A DNA stretch of 5,469 nucleotides, from NCBI RefSeq assembly GCF_946885725.1, contig NZ_CAMPGZ010000237.1:1-5469 (forward strand), written 5' to 3'. The position numbers and the translations under genes were made by a program. The DNA is from an uncultured Nocardioides sp. Lineage in GTDB: Bacteria > Actinomycetota > Actinomycetes > Propionibacteriales > Nocardioidaceae. Positions 1 through 5,469 of the stretch are shown here, in pieces; the first letter of the stretch is position 1, and every line of letters begins with the position of its first letter. Under the pieces are notes generated by a model that was given only the letters and a program-made list of their open reading frames with translations, was not told where the DNA came from and did no database searches.

Positions 1-22
1 TGCGGACGAATCGGGGTTGGGG

Positions 23-517
23 TCAGCGCAGCGCGAGGCAGCCGGAGGTGTCGGGTTCGAACGGCAGTTTCGCGTGCTCAGCGACGCGCTGGTCGATGGC
101 CGCGGCGACGTCGTCCGGCCAGGGCGCGGTCCGCCGAGTCCCCATGTCGATGTGGAGGAAGATCTCCTCCATCACGAAGCTGAGCCGCTGGTGCGACTCG
201 TCGAGCAGGTACACCAGCGCGTGCGCGGCCCGCTCCGCACGGCCGAGCAGCCGCACCCGCGCGGACATCCGGTCGCCGGTGCGCAGCTCGGCGATGTAGG
301 TCAGGTGGTGCTCGGCGGAGAAGCACGCATGCCCGCTGGCCGGCCAGTTCTGCGGGATGCCCACCTCGACGAGCGCCTCGTCGAGGCCCTCGCTGGCGAT
401 GCCCGTGTAGTGGCGCACGTTGAGGTGGCCGTTGACGTCCTCGAACGCGATCGGGACGGGCTGCTCGACGTACGCCGGGAGCGGCGCGAGCTGGTCGTAG
501 GTCGGGTGTGCTCTCAC
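23..517 (-). CDS. Hot-dog-fold acyl-CoA thioesterase-like protein (164 aa)
   Basis: Predicted cytoplasmic thioesterase of the 4HBT / YbgC-like hot-dog superfamily, which hydrolyses acyl-CoA thioesters; the acyl substrate cannot be told from sequence. Near the N-terminus, residues 25-37 read FEDVNGHLNVRHY, matching the family pattern D-x-x-G-H-x-N: D27 is the likely catalytic acid, followed by G30, H31 and N33. The rest alternates strand-like stretches typical of the fold (around HLTYIAEL, MSARVRLLG, ALVYLLDE, FVMEEIFLHIDM). The length is normal for a single-domain hot-dog protein. I place the start at the GTG at 517-515 because GGTAGGG (533-527) lies 9 nt upstream and the family-like sequence begins soon after. 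The frame stays open to 592, but that extension translates an intergenic repeat. No signal peptide or membrane segment is seen. It follows the PLD-like gene by 84 bases with a hairpin between, so it may be separately transcribed. Family is fairly sure; substrate unknown. Confidence 0.85.
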   Translation of the reverse strand: MRAHPTYDQLAPLPAYVEQPVPIAFEDVNGHLNVRHYTGIASEGLDEALVEVGIPQNWPASGHACFSAEHHLTYIAELRTGDRMSARVRLLGRAERAAHALVYLLDESHQRLSFVMEEIFLHIDMGTRRTAPWPDDVAAAIDQRVAEHAKLPFEPDTSGCLALR

Positions 518-526
518 GACGCGTGA

Positions 527-533
527 CCCTACC
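527..533 (-). promoter_or_regulatory. Ribosome binding site of the thioesterase gene
   Basis: GGTAGGG on the minus strand, 9 nt before the GTG at 517. It decides the start against the longer frame that runs into the repeat further upstream. Confidence 0.5.
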
Positions 534-545
534 GTCGGACCGACC

Positions 546-595
546 GGTGGTCTCGACGGGTGGTTCCTGAGCCTGTCGAAGGGCTCGACCACCCG
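546..595. repeat. Palindromic intergenic repeat, probable dispersed family; possible terminator
   Basis: On the plus strand, CGGGTGGT (557-564) pairs with ACCACCCG (588-595) as an 8-bp stem. Inside it, GAGCC (569-573) pairs with GGCTC (582-586) around an 8-nt loop, with a small internal loop (TCCT against G). A further copy of the arm, GGTGGTC, lies at 546-552 and can also pair with GACCACC (587-593). From memory, repeats containing CCTTCGACAGGCTCAGGAAC flanked by GGTGGTCGAG-type arms recur between genes in Nocardioides and related actinobacteria; I could not check this. The hairpin starts 7 nt after the stop of the second PLD-like gene and has no U-tract, so any terminator role is inference. 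Translated, it gives the VEPFDRLRN string often seen at wrongly extended N-termini. Confidence 0.7.
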
Positions 596-601
596 GCTCC
601 G

Positions 602-1801
602 TCAGTACGCGCGGCTGTGGTGGCTCCACACGTTGTCGAAGTGCGCGTTGTACTGCGCCCAGATGTCCCCGCGGGGGATCTTCACGACGAGCTCGTCGTT
701 GAGGAAGCTCAGCCCGGACCAGTTCTCGGAACCGGTCCACACGATCTTCTGGCGCTTCCCGTTCCAGGTGCCGTTGAGGATCATCCACTTCTCGTGGGTG
801 AACCGCTCCCAGGCGGTCTCGCCGAAGCCGGTCTCGTCGTTGTCGTCGAGGTTCATGTCCGCCGAGCGGATGCCGACGCCCGCCTCGCGCAGCGTCTTCT
901 TCACGTCTTTGGCGGGCTGGGACAGGATCGCGCGGATGTTGCAGCCCTTGCGCGACAGCTGCGCGACCTTCTTGGCGAGGAACTTGCCGCGGTCGCCGAC
1001 CCAGGCGTACATCGTGATCCGGATCTGCGTGCCGCCGGCGCACGAGACCTTGTTGAGCCGGCGGTAGACCGGGTCCTTCTTGCCGCGCGCGACCACGGCG
1101 CCGAACTCGGTGACGATGTCGCCGTTGGTGAACTTGCGGTAGACCCGCTTCACCCGCTTGTCCTCGGCCATCTCCCGGAAGATCGTCGAGTAGTCGCGGA
1201 ACATGCCGCTGCGGTTCGTCTGCGTGAACAGGTCGTTGAAGTGGGTGCGGGCGGCGTACCGCGAGATGTTCGTGGAGCCGAGCATCACGACGTTCTTGGC
1301 CTCTCCGGTCTCGGAGAAGAGGTAGAACTTCATGTGCTGGTTGCCGGCGCCCTTGCGGCAGGACTGGAAGCACACCTTGAGGAAGCTGGGCTCGGGGTAC
1401 TTCTCCTCACCCTTGGCCTTGTCGCGCGGGTGGCAGGCGTCCTTGAAGTGCGGGTCGATGTTCTTGCCGAGGTAGCGCTGCAGCCGCTTCGTCGTCTTCG
1501 AGATGAAGTTGTCGTTGATGACGAACTGCACGGTGACGCCGCGCTTGCAGGCGTTGATGAGCGCGTCGGTGATGTCCGCACGGCTGTGGGAGTACGTCGC
1601 GATCCGGATGATCGAGTCCTTCTTGGCGGACTGGATCGACTTCCGGATGTGGATCATCGAGGTGTTCACCGCGGCGCGGTCCCCGTAGGGGTTGTTGAAG
1701 CGCGCGCCGGTGCCGGGCGTGTAGGCGTAGGCGACGCCGGCCCCGAGGGTGAGCGTCGCGAGCAGCATGCTCAGCAGGACGATGATCGACTTCTTGGTCA
1801 C
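602..1801 (-). CDS. Secreted phospholipase D-superfamily protein, paralog B (399 aa)
   Basis: Predicted exported member of the PLD / HKD superfamily (PLDc_2-like), whose members cleave or transfer phosphodiester bonds in lipids, nucleic acids or other substrates; the substrate here is unknown. Residues 1-26 form a Sec signal peptide: KK at 3-4, a hydrophobic core to about 22, and an AYA cleavage site before Y27. No lipobox is present. Motif 1 is H156-x-K158, with S163 at the usual Asp position, then G175-S176-x-N178. Motif 2 is H336-x-K338, with N343 at the Asp position, then G357-S358-x-N360. The spacing is that of a two-lobed PLD monomer. Six cysteines (85, 123, 144, 148, 254, 287) match those of the upstream paralog. 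I chose the GTG at 1801-1799 because it begins the signal peptide directly and GGGGG (1813-1809) sits 7 nt upstream; a frame extension to 1858 adds 19 residues without signal character. It lies 140 bases after its paralog. Superfamily and export are confident; true phospholipase D activity is not implied. Confidence 0.9.
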   Translation of the reverse strand: MTKKSIIVLLSMLLATLTLGAGVAYAYTPGTGARFNNPYGDRAAVNTSMIHIRKSIQSAKKDSIIRIATYSHSRADITDALINACKRGVTVQFVINDNFISKTTKRLQRYLGKNIDPHFKDACHPRDKAKGEEKYPEPSFLKVCFQSCRKGAGNQHMKFYLFSETGEAKNVVMLGSTNISRYAARTHFNDLFTQTNRSGMFRDYSTIFREMAEDKRVKRVYRKFTNGDIVTEFGAVVARGKKDPVYRRLNKVSCAGGTQIRITMYAWVGDRGKFLAKKVAQLSRKGCNIRAILSQPAKDVKKTLREAGVGIRSADMNLDDNDETGFGETAWERFTHEKWMILNGTWNGKRQKIVWTGSENWSGLSFLNDELVVKIPRGDIWAQYNAHFDNVWSHHSRAY

Positions 1802-1808
1802 GGAGCGA

Positions 1809-1813
1809 CCCCC
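1809..1813 (-). promoter_or_regulatory. Ribosome binding site of PLD-like paralog B
   Basis: GGGGG on the minus strand, 7 nt before the GTG at 1801. It supports the start that places the signal peptide at the very N-terminus. Confidence 0.45.
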
Positions 1814-1916
1814 GGGATCGTTCGGCCCCGCGACGGGACCACGGCACATGGACCGCACGACGATAGCCGACGTCGCGGTCTACACCGGCATCCTGCAGGT
1901 CACGGCGAGATCACAG

Positions 1917-1935
1917 TCGCGGGGCACGCCCGCGA
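1917..1935 (-). terminator. GC-rich hairpin just after PLD-like paralog A
   Basis: A perfect 7-bp stem, TCGCGGG (1917-1923) with CCCGCGA (1929-1935), around a 5-nt loop. On the minus strand it begins 6 nt after the stop codon of paralog A. There is no T-run after it, so it would be a tail-less terminator or an mRNA 3'-end stabiliser rather than a classical intrinsic terminator. It may reduce read-through into paralog B. Position and perfect pairing are seen; function is inferred. Confidence 0.45.
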
Positions 1936-1941
1936 TCTGGG

Positions 1942-3177
1942 TCACAGACGGCGGGTGTGCCGCTTCCAGAGGAACTCGAAGTGCCGCGCGTAGTCCTCGT
2001 GGGCCTTCTGCCGCGGGATCATGATCGTGACCTCGTCGTTCACCTCGGACTTGTCCGACCAGTTCTCCGAGCCGGTCCACACCACGCGCATCGGGACGCC
2101 GGCGTACGTGCCGTTGAGCGTCATCCACTTCTCGTGGGTGAAGTGCTCCCACGGCGTGTCGTCGAAGCCGGTCTCCTTGTCGTTGTCCGTGTCGAGGTCG
2201 GCGCTGCGGATCGCGACGCCGCCGCGGCGCAGGATCTTCTTCACCCTGCTCCCGGCGCCGGAGAGGATCGCGCGGACCTCGCAACCGGCGCGGTCGAGCT
2301 GGGCGGCCTTCTTGGCGAGGTACTGCCCGCGCTCGCCGACCCAGGCGTACATCATCACGCGCACGACGGTGTGGCCCTTGCGGCCGTAGCCGGGCTGCGC
2401 CTTGCAGTCGACCTGGTTGAGCCGCAGCCAGATCGGGTCGTTCTCCTTCTCGATGCGCGGCACGATCGCGCCGAACTCCGAGACCAGGTTGCCGTCGACC
2501 ACCACGACGTGCGGCTCGGCGACCGGCACGTCCTGGGCGAGCTGGTTGAAGATCGTGCTGTAGGCCTGGTACGTCACCGGCCGGTTGTTCATCGTGAACA
2601 GGTCGTTCCAGTGCGTCCGGGCGGCGTAGTTCGTGAGGTTCGTGGAGCCGACCATCACCACGTTGCGCGCCTGGCCGGTCTGGGAGAACAGCAGGAACTT
2701 CATGTGCTGGTTGCCCAGCTCACGGTTCAGCCGGCACGCGCCGGCGCAGATCCGCACGAAGCTCGGGTAGGCCCACGGCTTCGCGAACTTCTTCGGGTCG
2801 CGGGGGTTGCAGCCGTCGTCGAATCGCGGCTGCATGCTGGTGCCGAACTGCCGCCGCATCGACCTGGTCTGGCCCGAGGTCCAGTTGTCGTTGAGCACGA
2901 TCTGGACGGCGACCTTGCGCTTGCAGGCGTTCAGCAGCGCCTCGGTGACGTCCTTCCGGTCCAGCGAGTACATCGCGATCCGGATCATCGAGTGCTTGGG
3001 CGCCTTGTTGATCGCCTTCTTGATGTGCCGCATCGTGCGGTCCTGCGCCTCGCGCTTGCCGATCGGGTTGTTGAACATCGCCCCGGTGGGCGGCTCCCAC
3101 GCGTTGGCGGCGGTGACGGTGCCGCCCCCGACGAGCACGACGGTCGTCAGCACGACGGCGAGCAGCTTCTTCAGCAC
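1942..3177 (-). CDS. Secreted phospholipase D-superfamily protein, paralog A (411 aa)
   Basis: Predicted exported PLD / HKD-superfamily protein, tandem paralog of the next gene downstream. Residues 1-26 are a Sec signal peptide (KK at 3-4, hydrophobic stretch 5-18, ANA before W27). The mature N-terminus carries TGAMFNNPIGKR (31-42), shared in form with the paralog. Motif 1 is H158-x-K160, with S165 at the usual Asp position, then G177-S178-x-N180. Motif 2 is H348-x-K350, with N355 at the Asp position, then G369-S370-x-N372. Cysteines at 85, 123, 144, 148, 258 and 299 correspond one to one with the paralog. By hand count, about 60 of 123 ungapped residues (27-149) are identical. It is 12 residues longer, mainly through small insertions after C148, around 259-267 and before motif 2. 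I chose the GTG at 3177-3175 because the signal peptide begins there and a G-rich stretch lies just upstream; the same frame stays open far into the preceding hydrolase gene, but that part is a shadow. Substrate unknown. Confidence 0.9.
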   Translation of the reverse strand: MLKKLLAVVLTTVVLVGGGTVTAANAWEPPTGAMFNNPIGKREAQDRTMRHIKKAINKAPKHSMIRIAMYSLDRKDVTEALLNACKRKVAVQIVLNDNWTSGQTRSMRRQFGTSMQPRFDDGCNPRDPKKFAKPWAYPSFVRICAGACRLNRELGNQHMKFLLFSQTGQARNVVMVGSTNLTNYAARTHWNDLFTMNNRPVTYQAYSTIFNQLAQDVPVAEPHVVVVDGNLVSEFGAIVPRIEKENDPIWLRLNQVDCKAQPGYGRKGHTVVRVMMYAWVGERGQYLAKKAAQLDRAGCEVRAILSGAGSRVKKILRRGGVAIRSADLDTDNDKETGFDDTPWEHFTHEKWMTLNGTYAGVPMRVVWTGSENWSDKSEVNDEVTIMIPRQKAHEDYARHFEFLWKRHTRRL

Positions 3178-3180
3178 GGA

Positions 3181-3186
3181 TCCCCC
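3181..3186 (-). promoter_or_regulatory. Putative ribosome binding site of PLD-like paralog A
   Basis: GGGGGA on the minus strand just before the GTG at 3177. The spacing is short (3 nt from its A, about 5 from the G-run), so it is weaker evidence than the other sites here. An ATG at 3188-3186 is out of frame, and the next in-frame upstream GTG would add a charged, non-signal extension. Confidence 0.35.
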
Positions 3187-3228
3187 ATGGACGTTCTCAG
3201 GCGCGACGGCACGGTGTTGCACCCGGAC

Positions 3229-3257
3229 AAAGTAAAGGAGTCCCGCCCGATTCGGGC
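3229..3257 (-). promoter_or_regulatory. Intergenic palindrome plus A/T-rich patch: weak terminator and/or promoter candidate
   Basis: The 89-base gap between the hydrolase and PLD-like paralog A holds a palindrome, GCCCG-att-CGGGC (3245-3257, extendable to a 6+6 inverted repeat), beginning 9 nt after the hydrolase stop. On the minus strand it is followed by the only A/T-rich patch of the gap, which contains TACTTT (3234-3229). TACTTT could act as a -10 element about 50 nt before the paralog A start, but no convincing -35 is found at 16-19 nt. The patch could equally be a loose T-rich tail to a short terminator hairpin. Both readings are inference. Confidence 0.25.
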
Positions 3258-3266
3258 TGAAACGCG

Positions 3267-5210
3267 TCAGTTCCGGCGTGTGACTTTCTCGTGCCAGGCC
3301 CGCCGCGCCAGGACCTCGCCGCCCTCGAGCGCGACGAGGTCGACCCTGACGGTGGTGCCGTCGCCGGTGACCTCGACGTCCATCGTCGACCGCACCCGGA
3401 CCTCGGGCACGTCCGGCCACGCGAGCACGAACGTGCAGTCCGCGCGCGCCGTCTGCCGGTGGGTGCGGGTGTCGACGGTGACCGTCCCGGCGTACTCCTC
3501 GGTCGCGGACCCCCCGTGCGGTACGTCGTACGTCGACACCGACCCGACCACGCACGAGGTGGTGCGGGCGAGCACGTCGCGCTCGACGCGCCAGGTGACG
3601 CCCTCGTGGCTCTCGCCCGACCGTGGGTCGCCCGGCGGCAGATCGGGCGGCACGTGGTGCGAGCCGGCGTGGAGCGGGAGCACGAGCTGCGCGGAGTGCA
3701 CGGTCAGCGTCACCGGCTCCGGGGGAGCGACGGTGTTGGGCCAGTCCGCCCCGGCGACCGCCACGCGCAGCCGCTGGCCCGCGTCGAACCGGTAGGCGCA
3801 CGCGTCCAGCTCCACCTCGACGCCGTACACCTCGCCCGGCACCAGCGGTTCCGGCGCCCCATGCACGCCGTTGCGGAACGCCAGGTCGAGCGTCCCGCGG
3901 GTGACGAGGGAGGAGGTGCCGTCGGCGAAGACGTCGTTGAGCTTCACCGAGAGCGAGGCCGCGGGCCGGTCCGAGGAGACACGGACGCGCAGCCGCGGAT
4001 GGCCGGCGACCGCCTCGTCCGGCGGGTCGAGGTCCCAGGTCAGCGAGTCGACGTCGTCGTACCGCTGGTCGGTGGACAGCCCCCAGGGCAGGTGCCCGGC
4101 GCAGTCGATCCAGGCCGCGGTCCCGACGTCGGGACGGACGGCGAGGGCGCGCCCTTCCGGCGGGCAGGCGAGCTCGAGCGTGGTCTCGGAGGTGGCCGGC
4201 GACGGCCACTCGTCGCGGACCCAGTGGCCGGCGTGGTCCTCCAGGTCGGGCTCCGGCCGCGTCGAGGTGCGCACGAACAGGTCGACCCGGTTCTCGTGCG
4301 GCGTCGACGCGTCCTCGCGCAGCCACCGGTCCCACCAGGCCGCCATCTCCCGGACGAGGTCGACGCGCGGGCCCGGCATCGCGGAGCGCGGCGAGGCGTG
4401 CGCCCACGGCCCGGCCAGCAGCCGGTGCGGCACACCGGCCTCGCGCAGCGCCGTCACGGTGCGGAACGAGTTGTTGCGGTAGCCGTCGGCCCACCCGGTC
4501 ACGATCATCACCGGGCAGGCGATCCGGTCGTAGCCGCTCCCGTCCGGCCCGAGCCGCACCGACCCGTTGCGCCAGTAGTCGCCGTGCCGGTTCTCGCGCA
4601 GCCAGCGCAGCACCCACGGCTCGGTGACATCGATGCGGCGCTGCCACTCCTCGCGCCAGCCCTCGCCCCACACCGCCGGCACGGGCGGCAGCGCGTTCAT
4701 CGGCGTCATGTAGTGGCAGTAGTCGACGAGGTCCACGAACCGCAGCGCCCCACCGCGCCAGTGCACGTCGTCGGTCCACCGGTCGTCGGTGGCGTAGATC
4801 GCGCAGACCGCCTTCAGCGCGGGCGGTCGCTCGCAGGCGAGCTGGAGGGAGTTGAAGCCGGAGTACGACGTGCCCCACATGCCGACGCTGCCGCTGCACC
4901 AGTCCTGCTCGCCGAGCCAGGCGATGACCGTGACGAGGTCGGTCCGCTCGATGAGGGGGTACTCGTCGAGCGCCTCCCCGCCGCTCGACCCGGTGCCGCG
5001 CAGGTCGACCCGGCAGACGGCGTACCCGAACTCGTCGCGCAGCCGCTCGTACTCCGAGGCGTACGACGACGTCAGGTCGTCCTTGCGGTACGGCAGCGCC
5101 TCGAGCAGGGCCGGCTGCGGCCCGCGCCCCGGGTCCGGGAGGTAGAGGGTCGCGGCCAGCTCGACTCCGTCACTCATCGGGATCCGGACGTCGCGGGTGG
5201 TCGAGCTCAC
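3267..5210 (-). CDS. CocE/NonD-type (peptidase S15) alpha/beta hydrolase (647 aa)
   Basis: Predicted serine hydrolase of the cocaine-esterase / X-Pro dipeptidyl-peptidase group, acting on esters or amides; the natural substrate is not predictable. The alpha/beta-hydrolase domain spans roughly 1-300. It holds VDLRGTGSSGG (68-78), the nucleophile elbow GTSYSG with S115, GWADGYRN with D242, and GPWAH with H271. The Ser-Asp-His order and positions closely parallel the known CocE triad. A beta-rich X-Pro-peptidase C-terminal domain (PF08530-like) follows to about 515, with SVKLNDVFADGTSSLVTRG as its recognisable segment. A further ~130-residue tail ends with AWHEKVTRRN; it is absent from classical CocE (about 574 aa) but resembles tails seen in many actinobacterial CocE/NonD relatives. 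No signal peptide is seen. The GTG at 5210-5208 shares four bases (GTGA) with the upstream peptidase stop and has a strong site, GGAGGGG, 8 nt before it. The frame remains open to 5360, but that part overlaps the peptidase. Family confident. Confidence 0.93.
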   Translation of the reverse strand: MSSTTRDVRIPMSDGVELAATLYLPDPGRGPQPALLEALPYRKDDLTSSYASEYERLRDEFGYAVCRVDLRGTGSSGGEALDEYPLIERTDLVTVIAWLGEQDWCSGSVGMWGTSYSGFNSLQLACERPPALKAVCAIYATDDRWTDDVHWRGGALRFVDLVDYCHYMTPMNALPPVPAVWGEGWREEWQRRIDVTEPWVLRWLRENRHGDYWRNGSVRLGPDGSGYDRIACPVMIVTGWADGYRNNSFRTVTALREAGVPHRLLAGPWAHASPRSAMPGPRVDLVREMAAWWDRWLREDASTPHENRVDLFVRTSTRPEPDLEDHAGHWVRDEWPSPATSETTLELACPPEGRALAVRPDVGTAAWIDCAGHLPWGLSTDQRYDDVDSLTWDLDPPDEAVAGHPRLRVRVSSDRPAASLSVKLNDVFADGTSSLVTRGTLDLAFRNGVHGAPEPLVPGEVYGVEVELDACAYRFDAGQRLRVAVAGADWPNTVAPPEPVTLTVHSAQLVLPLHAGSHHVPPDLPPGDPRSGESHEGVTWRVERDVLARTTSCVVGSVSTYDVPHGGSATEEYAGTVTVDTRTHRQTARADCTFVLAWPDVPEVRVRSTMDVEVTGDGTTVRVDLVALEGGEVLARRAWHEKVTRRN

Positions 5211-5469
5211 GACCGCCACCCCTCCGGCAGCACCAGCCCCTCGCTCACATGTCCGTCGCGCCCGACGGTCGTGCGGGAGGAGAGCATCGAGTTGAGCACC
5301 GCCTCCTCCGATGCCTCGACCACGGCTTCGAACAGCGGGTCCAGCGCCCGGCCGACGCACGTCGCGGGTCCGTCCGGCTGCTGGTTGCGGTCGAGCCGTA
5401 CGCCGGTGCCGAGGGCGAGGACGATCTCGCCGCTGCCGTGGTGCGCCACCGAGCCGGTCCGGGTGAGGC
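5207..5469 (-). CDS. P1-family (DmpA-like) peptidase, C-terminal fragment
   Basis: Last 86 residues of a protein that continues past the right edge of the window. The visible part matches the C-terminal end of the P1 family (DmpA L-aminopeptidase/D-esterase, self-processing Ntn-hydrolase-like enzymes). A segment reads RTGSVAHHGSGEIVLALGTG, as in the family's GSxxxxGSGD(I/Y)xxAFST strand. It is followed by DPLFEAVVEASEEAVLNSML, the conserved C-terminal helix, and then the TTVGRDGH-type turn and a short tail ending EGWRS. The autocleavage site and catalytic Ser of the beta chain lie outside the window, so activity cannot be judged. An apparent GTG at 5449 is an internal Val codon, because the family-like sequence continues upstream to the edge. 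Its TGA overlaps the hydrolase start, which points to a translationally coupled peptidase-esterase unit. Family fairly sure from two conserved blocks. Confidence 0.85.
   Translation of the reverse strand, partial: LTRTGSVAHHGSGEIVLALGTGVRLDRNQQPDGPATCVGRALDPLFEAVVEASEEAVLNSMLSSRTTVGRDGHVSEGLVLPEGWRS
5219..5225 (-). promoter_or_regulatory. Ribosome binding site of the CocE-type hydrolase
   Basis: GGAGGGG on the minus strand, 8 nt before the GTG at 5210 and inside the end of the upstream peptidase gene. It fixes the start at the GTGA overlap. A nearby in-frame GTG at 5219-5217 begins within the site itself and so is excluded. Confidence 0.7.

Noticed and set aside
518..592. N-terminal extension of the thioesterase to a GTG at 592
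   Set aside because: The added residues translate the intergenic repeat (VEPFDRLRN), a good ribosome site precedes the GTG at 517, and the family-like sequence needs no extension.
78..1373. A 431-residue minus-strand frame over paralog B and the thioesterase
   Set aside because: It is out of frame with both real genes and consists of low-complexity Arg/Ala/Pro-rich sequence.
1861..1916. Sigma70-like promoter upstream of PLD-like paralog B (TATCGT or TAGACC as -10)
   Set aside because: No matching -35 at acceptable spacing for either candidate; in sequence this GC-rich such hexamers are expected by chance.
560..1993. A 477-residue plus-strand open frame
   Set aside because: It is antisense to the whole of PLD-like paralog B, begins inside the intergenic repeat, and has shadow-frame composition.
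602..3177. Calling the PLD-like pair true phospholipases, or a toxin-immunity or defence system
   Set aside because: The substrate cannot be read from the motifs, the motif Asp is missing, and no immunity, secretion-system or defence partner is visible nearby.
1957..3795. A 612-residue plus-strand open frame
   Set aside because: It runs antisense to paralog A and part of the hydrolase, has the Val/Asp/Arg/His-rich composition of a GC-rich shadow frame, and has no recognisable domain.
1942..4899. A single 985-residue minus-strand frame covering PLD-like paralog A and most of the hydrolase gene
   Set aside because: Only the last 411 residues resemble a protein family. The N-terminal 570 or so are arginine/alanine-rich out-of-frame translation of the CocE-type hydrolase, which is clearly real in its own frame.
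5211..5360. N-terminal extension of the CocE-type hydrolase to 5360
   Set aside because: It overlaps the peptidase C-terminus in another frame, is Arg/Gly-rich, and a strong ribosome site points to the GTG at 5210.

Overview
The window is GC-rich throughout. Every gene I can support lies on the minus strand, so the layout reads right to left. All four complete genes appear to start with GTG. The codon use, GTG starts, protein families and a dispersed-type intergenic repeat around 546-595 fit a high-GC actinobacterium of the Nocardioides / Propionibacteriales type. That placement is inferred from style and family resemblance, not from a marker gene.

In transcription order: (1) the C-terminal end of a P1-family (DmpA-like) peptidase, cut by the window's right edge; (2) a CocE/NonD-type (peptidase S15) alpha/beta hydrolase whose GTG start overlaps the peptidase stop in a GTGA junction, so the two are probably translationally coupled; (3) and (4) two tandem paralogous exported phospholipase D-superfamily proteins of 411 and 399 residues, each with a signal peptide and two HKD-type motifs; (5) a 164-residue hot-dog-fold thioesterase.

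The gaps are short (89, 140 and 84 bases) and each holds an inverted repeat. The gap after the first PLD-like gene holds a 7-bp GC-rich hairpin just past the stop. The gap after the second holds a longer hairpin that looks like a copy of a dispersed repeat. The gap between the hydrolase and the PLD pair has a small palindrome and the only A/T-rich patch in the region. Nothing longer than 300 bases is gene-free, and I see no RNA genes, CRISPR, insertion sequences or phage genes.

Functionally this looks like a hydrolase neighbourhood: peptidase plus esterase/amidase as one coupled unit, two secreted phosphodiesterase-like enzymes as a second, and a cytoplasmic thioesterase. The sequence does not show that they share a pathway. 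The PLD-like pair is the most noteworthy part. The usual Asp of each HKD motif is replaced in both proteins (Ser in motif 1, Asn in motif 2), and all six cysteines are conserved, which suggests a disulfide-stabilised extracellular family of unknown substrate.
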